From Bacteroidales bacterium (GTDB lineage Bacteria; Bacteroidota; Bacteroidia; Bacteroidales; ML635J-15), in contig JAFZRE010000015.1 in the NCBI GenBank assembly GCA_017620015.1, forward strand, positions 1 to 64,000: a stretch of 64,000 nucleotides of DNA. The letters are read 5' to 3'. The notes beneath the pieces were generated by a model. It was not told the origin of the DNA. It saw only the letters and a list, made by a program, of their open reading frames with translations, and searched no databases. This document shows, one piece after another, positions 16,857 to 26,667 of this stretch. Within the stretch, counting starts at the first letter, position 1, and each line of letters begins with the position of its first letter. Both the position numbers and the translations under genes were made by a program.

Positions 16857-18388
16857 ATCGTATCGTTTTTATCGTTAATATATCTGTTTTTGATTAGCCA
16901 ATTGTATATGTTCCTTATAAGAGCCATTGCCAGTAACGCACCCAGAATCCAAACTACATACAGCAGTCTGTCGCGCTGGTTGTGCTGGGCGGTAAGCATT
17001 GTACCCGTTAGTTCGTTCTTGAGTTCCGAAACTTCAGGCAAATTTCCATCGTGCCATTTGTCGATGACTGTACCCTTGCGGATAAGAAGCAATCCCGGAT
17101 TAGAGCGGACAATAGTCTTCAATGTTATCGGGTCGGTATTGTAGAATCCGTAGTTTACAGGATGTTCGGCGGTAAATGTCGCAATCGACTCGGCATTCGA
17201 CGATGTCATGCAATAGAATCCCATATTGTTCTTTGCTGCAAACTCGGCAATCGAGTCAAATTCAGCCAGATGTTCAGTATCCATATCCTCAAGGCGCAAT
17301 GCAATCATCAGGAAGGAATACCTCTCGTCGGCAAGAACACGCGGAGCAATGTCGGTTTCGGTAGCCTCGTCCTCATATGCTGCATCAACGAACTCCATAT
17401 CTTCAGGCGACTCGTCAACACCAAGAATCACAGGCTTTCCATCGGAATCGTTGTATGTAATCCTTATCTTTTCAACATCTATGTCGCCCTCGCACTCCTC
17501 ACAGATGTAATGGTCGAATTTCCACGAAGCGTCTGGAACAGATGACACATCAGCAAACATCTGCTCGCCGTCGGCATTCTTATATACAAGTTCCACACCG
17601 TCAAGGTCAACCTCCACGCCAGCAGTTTCTGCAACCGGTTTTGTCATTGTAAAATCGTGGATTGGCGGCACATAGCCCGGGTCAATAACAATATGCTTTG
17701 CATCGATGAACTTCCACGATTCATCGGGCAGATTGTCGATGGAGAATTCCTTTTGCTTTCCGTCCTTTTCGTAAATGAACGTGCTTTCAATCACTGGCTT
17801 AGGAGCATCTTCGGGGACAATCATACCTTCGGCAATATTTGCGCCAATATGGTACGGACGGAAGTCGATAATCGGCAAGGTCTTCAAGCAGTAAAAACCG
17901 AGTCCGAGCGATGCAAAACCCACGACAAACATTATAATCCACTGAACTCCAGTATGATAATGGGTCTTTATCTTCTTCCTTTGTGCGAAAAGCAATATCG
18001 CCATCGCCAGCAGGACCAAGTTCTTGAAGAATGTCTGCCAGTTGGTGATTACCAGGGCATCGCCGAAGCATCCACAGTCGGACACAGGATTTGCAATTGC
18101 CAGCCACAGCGTCAACGGCGTAAAGAACACCATCATCAGCAAGGCTCCCAATGCGCCGAGCTTGGGCAACTGATTGAAAAACAACGAGAAGCCTATCACA
18201 AGTTCCAACACGGCGAGTATCAGCGCGAGCGGAAGTGCAGCCCCGTCGATTGCAGAAAGGTGCATAGCCTCCAAGTAGTCGGCAATCTTGTAGCCATAAC
18301 CCAGCGGGTCAATAACCTTTACAAAGCCAGAAAAAATAAATGTGGCTCCAACAAGCCATCTGAACAAGGTTCTTATTATCGTCATCAT
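16853..18388 (-). CDS. BT_3928-like DoxX family membrane protein with thioredoxin-like tail
   Basis: This 511-aa membrane protein starts with a DoxX/MauE-like four-helix module ([20 protein letters not shown] at the N-terminus, residues about 1-120) and another helix near 145-165. A long acidic extracytoplasmic region follows. At about 370-460 there is a thioredoxin-like segment ([18 protein letters not shown], then [18 protein letters not shown]), and a last transmembrane helix near the C-terminus. The thioredoxin-like part has no CxxC, so redox activity is doubtful. The family is conserved beside tpiA and other housekeeping genes in Bacteroidetes, but its job is unknown. It lies 12 bp downstream of tmk and overlaps tpiA by 4 bp. 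Confidence 0.8.
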   Translation of the reverse strand: MMTIIRTLFRWLVGATFIFSGFVKVIDPLGYGYKIADYLEAMHLSAIDGAALPLALILAVLELVIGFSLFFNQLPKLGALGALLMMVFFTPLTLWLAIANPVSDCGCFGDALVITNWQTFFKNLVLLAMAILLFAQRKKIKTHYHTGVQWIIMFVVGFASLGLGFYCLKTLPIIDFRPYHIGANIAEGMIVPEDAPKPVIESTFIYEKDGKQKEFSIDNLPDESWKFIDAKHIVIDPGYVPPIHDFTMTKPVAETAGVEVDLDGVELVYKNADGEQMFADVSSVPDASWKFDHYICEECEGDIDVEKIRITYNDSDGKPVILGVDESPEDMEFVDAAYEDEATETDIAPRVLADERYSFLMIALRLEDMDTEHLAEFDSIAEFAAKNNMGFYCMTSSNAESIATFTAEHPVNYGFYNTDPITLKTIVRSNPGLLLIRKGTVIDKWHDGNLPEVSELKNELTGTMLTAQHNQRDRLLYVVWILGALLAMALIRNIYNWLIKNRYINDKNDTI

Positions 18389-18400
18389 ATTATTAAAGTT

Positions 18401-19087
18401 TTATTTTACAAAATTATGTTTTCTAAGTTCTGCTATGATTTTTTCAGAGATTTTTTCGGCAGGAAGCATCGAGCCATTGTCGGAACAGTCGATACGCACA
18501 AGCCTGTCGTCGGTTTCGGTTGCGCGGATATAGGTTTCGCGCACCTTCTTCTGGAAATTAAGGTCGGCCTCATGAATGTCGGTCTTGCCATTCAGGTAGT
18601 CGCGGTCCTTACCTGTACGGTTTTCGGCAAGACGTCTTTCGGTAAACGAAAACGGCACGTCAAGGAATATGTTAAGGTCGGGACGCGGAATCTTGAAATA
18701 GTTGAACTCAAGGTTGAAAATCCAATCGAACAACTTGCGTTTTTCCTGCTCGTCAGCAATCTTGGCACACTGGAAACCGATGTTTGAATACACATAGCGG
18801 TCGTTTATTACGAATTTGCCTTCGGCAAGCCAAGCGTTTATCTTCGGAGCCATATTGTAGCGGTCGCCAGCAAAGAGCAGCGACACCAGATAAGGGTTCA
18901 CATCGCCGATTCCGCCAAACTCGCCACGCAGGAAACGGTTTATCATCTCGCCGAAAATCTCCGAGTCGCCTGTGGGGAAATGCACATATTCAACCTTCTT
19001 ACCTTCTGATTGCAAATATTTTGACAGCAAATCCACTTGCGTTGACTTGCCAGCTCCGTCAAGACCTTCAATTACGATAAAAGCCAT
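18401..19087 (-). CDS. tmk: thymidylate (dTMP) kinase
   Basis: Tmk phosphorylates dTMP to dTDP for DNA synthesis. The 228-aa protein has the P-loop FIVIEGLDGAGKST at residues 3-16, the dTMP-binding HFPTG, the INDRYVYSN motif and a lid region (RRLAENRTGKDRDYL). It is the first gene of the tmk-DoxX-tpiA transcript. A TAACTTTG -7 box lies about 25 bp upstream. Confidence 0.94.
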   Translation of the reverse strand: MAFIVIEGLDGAGKSTQVDLLSKYLQSEGKKVEYVHFPTGDSEIFGEMINRFLRGEFGGIGDVNPYLVSLLFAGDRYNMAPKINAWLAEGKFVINDRYVYSNIGFQCAKIADEQEKRKLFDWIFNLEFNYFKIPRPDLNIFLDVPFSFTERRLAENRTGKDRDYLNGKTDIHEADLNFQKKVRETYIRATETDDRLVRIDCSDNGSMLPAEKISEKIIAELRKHNFVK

Positions 19088-19111
19088 TTCAATCCTCCGA
19101 CATTAAAATGC

Positions 19112-19139
19112 CAAAGTTATGAAAACTTTTAGAAACAAA
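19112..19139 (-). promoter_or_regulatory. promoter of the tmk operon
   Basis: On the minus strand TTTG (19139-19136) and TAACTTTG (19119-19112) are 16 bp apart, slightly short of the usual spacing. Confidence 0.45.
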
Positions 19140-19376
19140 AAATAGGGATAGCAAATATTTATGCCCTAAAAAACAGGGTATGCTGTTATTAAAAATCTAA
19201 TGATTTAAATCGACATTAGAAGCAGAATGTTTTGGGTTTAAGAGGATTAAAAATCCTAACATTCGTACCTTCGGGATTGCAAATCCCGAAGGACATAGGT
19301 TAGAAACAAAAAATAGGGATAGCAAATATTTATGCCCTAAAAACAAGGCTATGCTGTTATTAAAAATCTAATGATT
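19129..19376. repeat. pair of 77-bp direct repeats with inverted-repeat spacer
   Basis: A 77-bp sequence starting TTAGAAACAAAAAATAGGGA is present at 19129-19205 and again at 19300-19376 with few changes. After each copy there is an 11-bp CCTTCGGGATT inverted repeat: intact at 19268-19292 and, after the second copy, split by an insert (about 19418-19470). The rest of the 421-bp gap between tmk and the next gene (19088-19508) holds no gene that I can support. Confidence 0.7.
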
Positions 19377-19508
19377 CGAATCGGTTAAGGCGGATTAAAA
19401 AATCCTTATATTCCAGCCTTCGGGATTGTTGCCATTGGCAACGAGCTGAAGGTTGCAAATCCCGAAGGACATAGGTATTAAAAATTCATGGGGAAACCGA
19501 CTTTACGA

Positions 19509-20585
19509 CTATTTGTCGTAAGGCTTATGTGTGAGATAGTAATTGTCGGCCCACGACGGGAATTTCAGATTCTTGGTATGGATGCCCCTCGAAATAGAAT
19601 CAAGCGTTTCGGAACCAAGAGCCTTAGTAAGTGAAATCGTATAGCGCGAAGCAATAAGTCCGTAAGCCTTGCCACCATTCATCTTTGAACTTTCATCAAT
19701 ATAGACATTGGTAAATATAGGTCGGTCCTGTGCAATTCCGCTTGTAGGCTTAGTAACCTGCATATAGGTGTACAAATTTTCATCGCCAGACGACACAGCA
19801 AATGTCATGCAGTCGGGCATCTTAACCAGCCTCTTGACCACCGTTTCGTCATCGGCATTGATCTGTGCCGCCAACGAACTATAAAACGAAAGCACACTGA
19901 AAGCAAGTTCAACCGTAGTATATGTATTCACCGTAGTCTTGTAAGCCTGATTACTGTATATATTTATGCTCTTCTTGACCGTATCACCAGTATTCTTTAT
20001 TTCCAGATAGTTAAAATACACATTTGTCTCCTGCAAGTTTGCATTTGCTCCCGGATTATACTTTATACTGAAATCCTGGTTATATCTTGCAAGTTCAACC
20101 TTAGGTGCTCTAGCATCGGGAACCTGAATCCTACTGCCGTCAACCAACTGAGTTTCACCTTTTGCGATGATTCTGCCATTGTCGATATTAACTTCAAGCT
20201 CGTATGTATAGCCATCGGTAAGTTCGGGACGGCCAACCCATATAGTATTGCGGTCACTTGCAAAATAACCACTCTCCTTAGGAATACTATCTGCCGCCCA
20301 GAAATTCCAAGTCTTTAAAATAGATTTTCCTTGCTTTCTATGAAGTTTCACCTGTACATCGCAATCGTAGAACAGCGAATCGGACACAGTAGCCATTTCG
20401 GATGCGGGAAGATTACCGAGAAAACTCTTGTTTACCTTTACATACTGCATGCTCTGCGACTTGTCGAGCACACAATATATAGCCGGAGAATCCTCCCATT
20501 TATCGGTTACATCAAAATCGGAATTGCAGGCAGTAACCGCCACCATCATGCACAAGGCACTATATATCAATAACTTTCTAATCAT
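19509..20585 (-). CDS. exported lipoprotein, DUF4249-like
   Basis: This 358-aa lipoprotein starts at ATG 20585, which gives a lipoprotein signal (MIRKLLIYSALCMMVAVTAC) with lipid Cys at residue 20; upstream codons are hydrophobic noise through the terminator. After the Cys comes AIYCVLDKSQSMQYVKVNKS, then a FL and the TYELEVN strand, in the order seen in DUF4249 proteins. These are Bacteroidetes outer-membrane-associated lipoproteins often linked to TonB receptors. No TonB receptor is adjacent here. Assignment to DUF4249 is by pattern only. Confidence 0.7.
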   Translation of the reverse strand: MIRKLLIYSALCMMVAVTACNSDFDVTDKWEDSPAIYCVLDKSQSMQYVKVNKSFLGNLPASEMATVSDSLFYDCDVQVKLHRKQGKSILKTWNFWAADSIPKESGYFASDRNTIWVGRPELTDGYTYELEVNIDNGRIIAKGETQLVDGSRIQVPDARAPKVELARYNQDFSIKYNPGANANLQETNVYFNYLEIKNTGDTVKKSINIYSNQAYKTTVNTYTTVELAFSVLSFYSSLAAQINADDETVVKRLVKMPDCMTFAVSSGDENLYTYMQVTKPTSGIAQDRPIFTNVYIDESSKMNGGKAYGLIASRYTISLTKALGSETLDSISRGIHTKNLKFPSWADNYYLTHKPYDK

Positions 20586-20608
20586 CGTGATAACTCTTAT
20601 CCAAAAAG

Positions 20609-20616
20609 CAAAGTTA
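20609..20616 (-). promoter_or_regulatory. -7 element (TAACTTTG) before the DUF4249-like gene
   Basis: A consensus -7 box lies 23 bp upstream of ATG 20585; no good -33 box was found. Confidence 0.4.
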
Positions 20617-20650
20617 AGAAAAAATAAGACAACACAACATATAAAAACAA

Positions 20651-20678
20651 AAAAGGGCGAAAAAAAATTCGCCCTTTT
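20651..20678 (-). terminator. terminator of the lipoprotein gene at 20695
   Basis: An 11-bp stem (AAAAGGGCGAA/TTCGCCCTTTT) with a short T loop continues into Ts on the minus strand. Confidence 0.75.
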
Positions 20679-20694
20679 CAGTGTATGTTCATTT

Positions 20695-21657
20695 CTATTC
20701 AGCGTACTCGTAGGTCCACTTTTCAGTGACTTTCCTAGTATAAGACTCTGTCTTTTCGGTTCTAACGACAATCTTCTCAACTGGAACTTTCTTGTCGTAG
20801 GTATATTCGCAATTCTCTGTATAAGTCATATTTTCACTTTCGTATGTACAGCTAACCACGTTGTTGTGCGAGAAAATGAGCTGGTTTACTCCACCATCTT
20901 CAACCAACCCCATCACACGTGCGTACTGAGGATTCTTGTTCTTGTCGTAAGTGTATGAAATATTAACTTCGCTTGTTTTTCCACCTACAGTAGTCGTAAT
21001 CTTAACATGCGAAATATTCTTCTTTTCCCATTCGATAGTATATTCGTTTATTTTTTGATCATACTCTATCTTTGAAGTTATTTCGTTCTCAGCGATACTT
21101 TCTGCCATGCTTTCCGACACGAAATAAGGAAGCAAAGACGTTTCCATATACGATTTATGCGATGCACGCTGGGTGTTGATAGTTTCCTTCAGCGAAACCA
21201 CCTTGTTGCCATCGTAGCCGACTTCAATCCACCTGTAAGGAAGGTCTGAATCGGGGAAATATTCGGTAAAATACTTTATTTCCTTAAGCAACTTGCTATC
21301 ATCGTCATACAGGAACCGGATACGGTTTTTACGCTCAGCCTCTATGCTTGATGTTATACCGACAACCCTATTTTTCATCTTATCGTTGTACTCATAATTA
21401 TAGCTGAAGCGAACATCGCCATTGCTTCTATAAACAGTACGCGACTTCAAATACTTTCCGTCCCATACCCAGTCTTCGTACAAATACTTTTCTACCGGTG
21501 GATTTTTGTGCTCCACACTGTCAATTATTACCGAAGACTCACTCTCAGTCCAAACTTTTGCCAGTTTATCCTTCGGAGTATAAATACCACTCTTGTTGCA
21601 CGACACGAAAGCTGCAACGCAAAATAAAGCCACAAATGCAAATACTATTCTTTTCAT
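20695..21657 (-). CDS. exported lipoprotein, paralogue A
   Basis: This 320-aa lipoprotein has the signal MKRIVFAFVALFCVAAFVSC with the lipid Cys at residue 20, followed by NKSGIYTPKDKLAKVW. The body is a chain of short Tyr-rich strands (YNYEYNDK, RFLYDDDSKL, EVGYDGNKVVSL, ISYTYDKNKNP, CEYTYDKKVP), reminiscent of RHS/YD-like or DUF4595-type beta repeats. The protein at 21861 has the same plan, so the two are tandem paralogues, though only moderately similar. Function is unknown; a location on the periplasmic face of the outer membrane is inferred from the signal. Confidence 0.75.
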   Translation of the reverse strand: MKRIVFAFVALFCVAAFVSCNKSGIYTPKDKLAKVWTESESSVIIDSVEHKNPPVEKYLYEDWVWDGKYLKSRTVYRSNGDVRFSYNYEYNDKMKNRVVGITSSIEAERKNRIRFLYDDDSKLLKEIKYFTEYFPDSDLPYRWIEVGYDGNKVVSLKETINTQRASHKSYMETSLLPYFVSESMAESIAENEITSKIEYDQKINEYTIEWEKKNISHVKITTTVGGKTSEVNISYTYDKNKNPQYARVMGLVEDGGVNQLIFSHNNVVSCTYESENMTYTENCEYTYDKKVPVEKIVVRTEKTESYTRKVTEKWTYEYAE

Positions 21658-21682
21658 AAAAAATAAAATTCAATACATTATG

Positions 21683-21690
21683 CAAAAATA
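21683..21690 (-). promoter_or_regulatory. -7 element (TATTTTTG) before lipoprotein A
   Basis: A consensus -7 box lies 25 bp upstream of the start codon at 21657, within an A-rich leader. Confidence 0.4.
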
Positions 21691-21810
21691 CACTTTCGAC
21701 AGCAAAAAACAACTGCTAAAACATTTTTTTTCAAAAAAGATTCAGAAAAATTTTACACATCAAGCGCAATTCACTCATAAATAAGAACTTATATTTTAAC
21801 CATCAACACA

Positions 21811-21840
21811 AAAAAGGCTTCCACATTGGGAAGCCTTGAT
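21811..21840 (-). terminator. terminator of lipoprotein B gene
   Basis: A 9-bp perfect stem (AAGGCTTCC/GGAAGCCTT; 21837-21829 with 21822-21814) is followed by a T-run on the minus strand. Confidence 0.8.
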
Positions 21841-21860
21841 TATTTTACAACTTAAACAAA

Positions 21861-22820
21861 TTACTTGGTGTATTCGTAAACATCGGTAGTAACTGTTGTA
21901 ATGGTGTGCTTGCCACCCAACAAGTAATCGCGGTTTTCAACTGTAGTGGTCTTAACAGTCGAAGGATTCTTACCGTCGTATTCGTATTCAACAGTCTCAA
22001 CAGTTTCTGTAGTTATAGTAGTATTGCCCTGTACAGTCTTGCTGGTTCTAGTTGTCTTTATTACATTGTTCTTCGAGTACATTTCTGCAGAAACGCCAGT
22101 ACCGCAGTAGAAGCCAGCGTAAGGATTCAACTTACCGTCATATTCGTAAGTAGTTGTTACAGTAGTTTCATCGTTTGACTTAGCATCCATCTTTACGATA
22201 TTCTTTCCATCCCATTCAATTGTAATGTCAGTTACAACAGTTCTTGTATCCTTAGCTACAATTTCTTCATCACTATCGTTGCAAACAACATCAACAATCT
22301 GTCTCGGCAAAACCATAGCAAGAGCAGCTTCACACTTCTTTGCGGGGTAGAATCTTGTAACCTTCAACGAATTAACAACCTTTCCGTCGTAGTTGATTTC
22401 AACTGTGCTTTCGAGGTTTGCGCCATCGTTTACAGTAATTTTCGAGAACTTCTTGTCGTCGTTGTAGGTATATTCAATCTTATGATCACCATACTGAGCA
22501 CCAGTGATTCTGTTCTTGTCGTCGTACGAATAAGTGGTCTTTTCCGAAACATACGAAACACCTGTCAAATTCCAAATCCTTGATGTAAAAGTTCTGCTTT
22601 CAACAGTCTTGTCACCCCAAGCCCATTGTTCACAAATCCAAGGATCTGCTACTGTCTTGTCTTCGTGATTACCACTAGCATCACTATAGACATCGGTGCT
22701 TTCCCAGCTACGGGTAATCTTGTCAATTCTCTGTTTTGGCTTGTAAACGCCGTCTTTCTGACATGATACAAATGCAACTGCCATCAATGCAATCGCTGCA
22801 ATCAATAAATTCTTTTTCAT
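21861..22820 (-). CDS. exported lipoprotein, paralogue B
   Basis: This 319-aa protein has the lipoprotein signal MKKNLLIAAIALMAVAFVSC and then QKDGVYKPKQRIDKI, matching paralogue A (NKSGIYTPKDKLAKVW). Repeated strands such as TTYSYDDKNRITG, IEYTYNDDKKFSKI, VEINYDGKVVNSL, TTYEYDGKLNPY and VEYEYDGKNPS mark a DUF4595/YD-like beta protein. It has its own terminator and lies 64 bp after ribBA's stop on the minus strand. Function is unknown. Confidence 0.75.
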   Translation of the reverse strand: MKKNLLIAAIALMAVAFVSCQKDGVYKPKQRIDKITRSWESTDVYSDASGNHEDKTVADPWICEQWAWGDKTVESRTFTSRIWNLTGVSYVSEKTTYSYDDKNRITGAQYGDHKIEYTYNDDKKFSKITVNDGANLESTVEINYDGKVVNSLKVTRFYPAKKCEAALAMVLPRQIVDVVCNDSDEEIVAKDTRTVVTDITIEWDGKNIVKMDAKSNDETTVTTTYEYDGKLNPYAGFYCGTGVSAEMYSKNNVIKTTRTSKTVQGNTTITTETVETVEYEYDGKNPSTVKTTTVENRDYLLGGKHTITTVTTDVYEYTK

Positions 22821-22884
22821 CTCTTTTTTAATTTAAAGTTAATAATGCTAATTTATCTCTTTTACAAATATTTAAAAGTTCCTT

Positions 22885-24108
22885 TTAAAGTTTATGGTGC
22901 ATCTTCTGCGCCTTGGTCTGCAGATAGAACCTGTTGTACTCGTTGGGTTCCACCTTGATAGGTATGGTTTCGACCACTTCGAGACCGTAGCCCTTTATGC
23001 CAGCAAGCTTGCGCGGATTGTTGGTTATAAGGCGCATCTTTGTAACGCCAATATGCCTTAATATCTGTGCACCGACACCATAATCACGCTCATCGTCCTT
23101 GAAGCCGAGGTGAAGATTTGCCTCGACGGTGTCGTAGCCCTGCTCCTGCAACTTGTAAGCTGCAATCTTGTTCATCAGACCGATTCCACGTCCTTCCTGA
23201 TTGAGGTAAAGCAAAACGCCCTTGCCTTCCTTTTCTATCATCTTCATCGATTCGTGAAGTTGGGTTCCACAGTCGCATTTCTTGGAACCGAAAATGTCGC
23301 CAGTTGCACAGCTCGAATGTACGCGCACAAGCACAGGCTCGTCGGGTTTCCACTCGCCCTTGATGAGAGCGACATGCTCCAATCCATTGCAATGCTGGCG
23401 GAATGGTATTACATCGAAATTACCGTACTCGGTAGGTAGGAAAACCCTATCACCCATATCTACAAGACTTTCGGTCTGCAAGCGGTATTTTATTATATCG
23501 GCAATGCATATTATTTTGAGTCCGTACTTGTCGGCCACTTCGAAAAGCTGAGGCAGACGCGCCATTGTTCCGTCCTCGTTCATGATTTCAATAAGTGCAG
23601 CTGCGGGATAAAGTCCAGCCAGACGAGCCAAATCAATAGAAGCCTCGGTATGTCCTGCACGGCGAAGCACACCCTTGCTCTTTGCGTACAGCGGATTTAT
23701 ATGTCCCGGACGGCCAAAGGTTTCGGGCTTGGAGTTCGGGTCGGCCAAAGCGCGGATTGTAGCGGCACGGTCGTGAGCCGAAACACCAGTAGTACAACCT
23801 TCCAACTTATCTACAGTAACAGTAAACGGAGTTCCGAGCATCGAAGTGTTGTTTGACACCTGATGAGCCAGTTCCAACTCTTCGCAACGTTCCTCGGTAA
23901 TAGGTGCGCAAAGCACTCCGCGACCGTTATGAAGCATGAAGTTCACAATTTCGGGGGTTATCTTTTCGGCGGCAACAATGAAATCGCCCTCGTTCTCCCT
24001 GTCCTCATCGTCAACAACAATGACAATCTTGCCATTCCTGAAATCTTCGATGGCTTCTTCCACCGTATCCAACCGACGTCTAGTATCTTCCATATCAAGT
24101 TCTTTCAT
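22885..24108 (-). CDS. ribBA: bifunctional DHBP synthase / GTP cyclohydrolase II
   Basis: RibBA makes both starting intermediates of riboflavin: DHBP from ribulose 5-phosphate and the pyrimidine from GTP. The 407-aa fusion has an N-terminal RibB domain ([18 protein letters not shown], then [13 protein letters not shown] and [17 protein letters not shown]). The C-terminal RibA domain has the zinc ligands [17 protein letters not shown] at about 265-285, [12 protein letters not shown] and a final [10 protein letters not shown]. It is 101 bp downstream of the LptF/LptG-like gene and follows ribF in the same direction. No FMN riboswitch core was seen in front of it. Confidence 0.95.
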   Translation of the reverse strand: MKELDMEDTRRRLDTVEEAIEDFRNGKIVIVVDDEDRENEGDFIVAAEKITPEIVNFMLHNGRGVLCAPITEERCEELELAHQVSNNTSMLGTPFTVTVDKLEGCTTGVSAHDRAATIRALADPNSKPETFGRPGHINPLYAKSKGVLRRAGHTEASIDLARLAGLYPAAALIEIMNEDGTMARLPQLFEVADKYGLKIICIADIIKYRLQTESLVDMGDRVFLPTEYGNFDVIPFRQHCNGLEHVALIKGEWKPDEPVLVRVHSSCATGDIFGSKKCDCGTQLHESMKMIEKEGKGVLLYLNQEGRGIGLMNKIAAYKLQEQGYDTVEANLHLGFKDDERDYGVGAQILRHIGVTKMRLITNNPRKLAGIKGYGLEVVETIPIKVEPNEYNRFYLQTKAQKMHHKL

Positions 24109-24160
24109 TAAAATTAGAGGCAGTCCGCAACGCGAAACCCACCTACTTTTTTTAAGGCTG

Positions 24161-24168
24161 CAAATTTA
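24161..24168 (-). promoter_or_regulatory. -7 element (TAAATTTG) before ribBA
   Basis: A consensus -7 box lies 52 bp upstream of the ribBA start, with a weak ATTG about 17 bp further up, so ribBA may also be transcribed on its own. Confidence 0.4.
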
Positions 24169-24209
24169 CATAAAATTTCCGTTTGCAATCCTTTAAAAAA
24201 ATTTAAAAA

Positions 24210-25700
24210 TCAAGATTGTTGAGCGTCAGTATCTCCAGCCTTTCTGCGTCGGAACTTAAACACATTCAATATCTTGTTCATAACCTGCGGACTAATCCTC
24301 AAGCTATCGTTTGCAACCGAAATCACAAGATAAATTCCCACAGGCAGCAACAGCAATGTACTAATCCACATTCCTATGTATGCAGGAGTTATAAGTTCCT
24401 TGACGGTGCTCTCAAAAGTCGTTGACACAATATAATACAGTAGGAATATCAATACCGACACAACAAGCGAAAGTCCAAACCCACCCTTTCTTATTACCGA
24501 ACCGAGCGGAATTCCTATCAAACAGAACAGCAGACAGGCTACCGAAAGTGCATACTTGCGATACCATTCTATTTCGTGACGTGCAATCCATCCGCGTGTT
24601 CCGACAATCTCATCGGCGACTATATTTATATATGTGTTAGCCGACCTAGAATAGTTGACGGCAAACTCGTACATATGCTCCTTCTGCTTGTTGTCGAGCC
24701 TTGCCATAATTGTATCTATGTGTATTTTCTCCACTACGGAATTATCCTCGGCAGTTAGCCTAAGCGGCGGGCACTTATACCACGAACGGTTTTCATTTGC
24801 TCCGCCATATACCTCGTTCATACCCTTGAATATCTGGAAACGCTTGAAATTTCCACAAATCTCCTGCTCCCTTGCACACAATGCATCATTCAACGAATCG
24901 GTAGTGTATTTCAACTGCTGGTTGTCGAGCATCTCGTAGCCACCCTTGAAAAACTCCTCATTGTTCTTGTCGATGCCCGTAGCATCAAGTTCCAGATATG
25001 TCACCTGCCGTTCAAACTTTGACCTCTGGTGCTGGTACTTGTTTCCCTTAACGTCCTCGTGGCGAGTACCATTGTGAAGTTCCAGTATCATCATCGAATT
25101 GTCCTCGGTAACCAGAATATTTCCTGTGGCGGCCATTGTAACGTTGTTTGGTGTCGATGAACTGCGGTGGTCGTAGATAAGTACGCCGTTCAGATCGTTG
25201 TTGCGGCTCTTGCTGTCAACCTTAATGCTGATGTCTTCGGTAGGCTCCACAAATATGCCGTTCTGTATTATGACTTCGGGACGTTGCTGCTGTATTCCAA
25301 ACAACAACGACCTCATCTTCAAGTTTGTATATGGCATTATGTTATTAGAGAAGACAAAAGCGACAATGCTTATCACTATATTCAATACAATGAGCGGCGA
25401 CATTATCCTGTAGAGCGACACACCGCCCGACTTCATTGCAAACAGTTCGTTCGTCTCGCCCAACTTTCCCATCGACATGATGGATGCCAGCAATCCCGCC
25501 AGAGGCAAAGCCAACGGCACCAGCGAAAACGAAGCATAGAACATAAGTTCCAAGATTATAGAAAAGTCAAGTCCCTTTCCAACAAGGTCGTCGATGTAGC
25601 GCCACAAAAACTGCATAAGCAGAATGAACACGCAGAGCAGGAACGTTATTATCCACGGTCCTACGAATGCCCTTAAAACGTATCTGTGCAGACGCTTCAT
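24210..25700 (-). CDS. LptF/LptG family permease (YjgP/YjgQ)
   Basis: This 496-aa protein belongs to the inner-membrane permease family of the lipopolysaccharide export ABC transporter. It starts MKRLHRYVLRAFVGPWIITF, typical of the family. It has three transmembrane helices in the first 100 residues (including YASFSLVPLALPLAGLLAS), a long periplasmic jellyroll-like region, and three helices near the C-terminus (ALSVACLLFCLIGIPLGSVI and following). Bacteroidetes usually carry two such proteins; whether this one is LptF or LptG cannot be decided here. It starts 13 bp after ribF and is likely cotranscribed with it. Confidence 0.88.
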   Translation of the reverse strand: MKRLHRYVLRAFVGPWIITFLLCVFILLMQFLWRYIDDLVGKGLDFSIILELMFYASFSLVPLALPLAGLLASIMSMGKLGETNELFAMKSGGVSLYRIMSPLIVLNIVISIVAFVFSNNIMPYTNLKMRSLLFGIQQQRPEVIIQNGIFVEPTEDISIKVDSKSRNNDLNGVLIYDHRSSSTPNNVTMAATGNILVTEDNSMMILELHNGTRHEDVKGNKYQHQRSKFERQVTYLELDATGIDKNNEEFFKGGYEMLDNQQLKYTTDSLNDALCAREQEICGNFKRFQIFKGMNEVYGGANENRSWYKCPPLRLTAEDNSVVEKIHIDTIMARLDNKQKEHMYEFAVNYSRSANTYINIVADEIVGTRGWIARHEIEWYRKYALSVACLLFCLIGIPLGSVIRKGGFGLSLVVSVLIFLLYYIVSTTFESTVKELITPAYIGMWISTLLLLPVGIYLVISVANDSLRISPQVMNKILNVFKFRRRKAGDTDAQQS

Positions 25701-25713
25701 CAGTCAAGATTTT

Positions 25714-26637
25714 TCATTGCAAAGATAAGGGATTTTTTGCAAAGTACGATTCAACAGCTTCCTTGTCCTTACGAAGTTGTGCTGTCAGGTCTTCAACACT
25801 GTCGAACTTCTGTTCACTACGTAACCTACTTTTGAACCTTATGACAACACTCCGGCCGTAAATGTCGGCATCGTAACCAAGTATGTGAAGTTCAATCGAG
25901 TTTTCCCGTCCGTCGAAGGTTGGACGGCTGCCGATGTTGAGCATTGCTGGGAAAGTTTTTCCGGCAACCACAGCCGACACAATGTATGAGCCGTTGCCTG
26001 GAACAATCTTGTCGGCACACTGCGGCATAATGTTAGCCGTTGGGAAACCTATCTTACGACCAATGCCGAAACCATGCACCACATTGCCCGACAAGCTATA
26101 CTCATATCCTAAATATTTGTTTGCCAGTTCAATGTCGCCAGAAGCAAGCAACCGCCTTATCGACGAAGAACTTATGTCGTCGGAATAGTCGATGTGGAAC
26201 CTGTCGAGCCGAGATACGGGAATTTTTGCCGATGAGATTTCCGACACGCCGTTTTCCTTGTGACCTATGGAATTATTATAGCCTAGCAGTAGTCGTGAAA
26301 CCGAAAGCCGAGAAACAAGGATTTCATCAATGAAACGAGTTCCCGAAAGAGCAGCAATCTCGGCGTTGAAATTAAGTATCATCAAATTTCGCACGCCAAA
26401 ATGTTCAAACAGGGCAAGTTTCTCGTCCATAGTTGACAACAAACTGATTTTACGTCCGAAAAATACAGCAGGATGAGGCTCCATAGTTATCACAAGTTCT
26501 TCTGAACCAATGCTATCAGCCATCTGCTTCAGCTGACTTACAATGTACTGATGTCCAGAATGCACACCATCGAACACACCGACAGTTGCCACACAGCCGC
26601 GAGGAATCTCGGATGATATTTCACGAAATATTTTCAA
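25714..26637 (-). CDS. ribF: bifunctional riboflavin kinase / FAD synthetase
   Basis: RibF converts riboflavin to FMN and FAD. The 307-aa protein has the N-terminal adenylyltransferase domain (VGVFDGVHSGHQYIV at about residue 20, then DEILVSRLSVSRLLLGYN). The C-terminal flavokinase domain has VVHGFGIGRKIGFPTANI at about 190, PAMLNIGSRPTF and the ELHILGYDADIYG motif. With ribBA it forms a split riboflavin cluster that also includes the Lpt permease gene. Confidence 0.94.
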   Translation of the reverse strand: MKIFREISSEIPRGCVATVGVFDGVHSGHQYIVSQLKQMADSIGSEELVITMEPHPAVFFGRKISLLSTMDEKLALFEHFGVRNLMILNFNAEIAALSGTRFIDEILVSRLSVSRLLLGYNNSIGHKENGVSEISSAKIPVSRLDRFHIDYSDDISSSSIRRLLASGDIELANKYLGYEYSLSGNVVHGFGIGRKIGFPTANIMPQCADKIVPGNGSYIVSAVVAGKTFPAMLNIGSRPTFDGRENSIELHILGYDADIYGRSVVIRFKSRLRSEQKFDSVEDLTAQLRKDKEAVESYFAKNPLSLQ

Positions 26638-26651
26638 TTCAAAAATTTTTG

Positions 26652-26659
26652 CAAAAATA
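26652..26659 (-). promoter_or_regulatory. -7 element (TATTTTTG) of the ribF operon
   Basis: A consensus -7 box lies 15 bp upstream of ATG 26637. A dispersed repeat begins directly upstream of it. Confidence 0.45.
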
Positions 26660-26667
26660 CAATATTA

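Noticed and set aside
24109..24209. FMN riboswitch upstream of ribBA or ribF
   Set aside because: The gap is only about 100 bp and the conserved FMN aptamer blocks are not seen; the ribF leader is about 10 nt.
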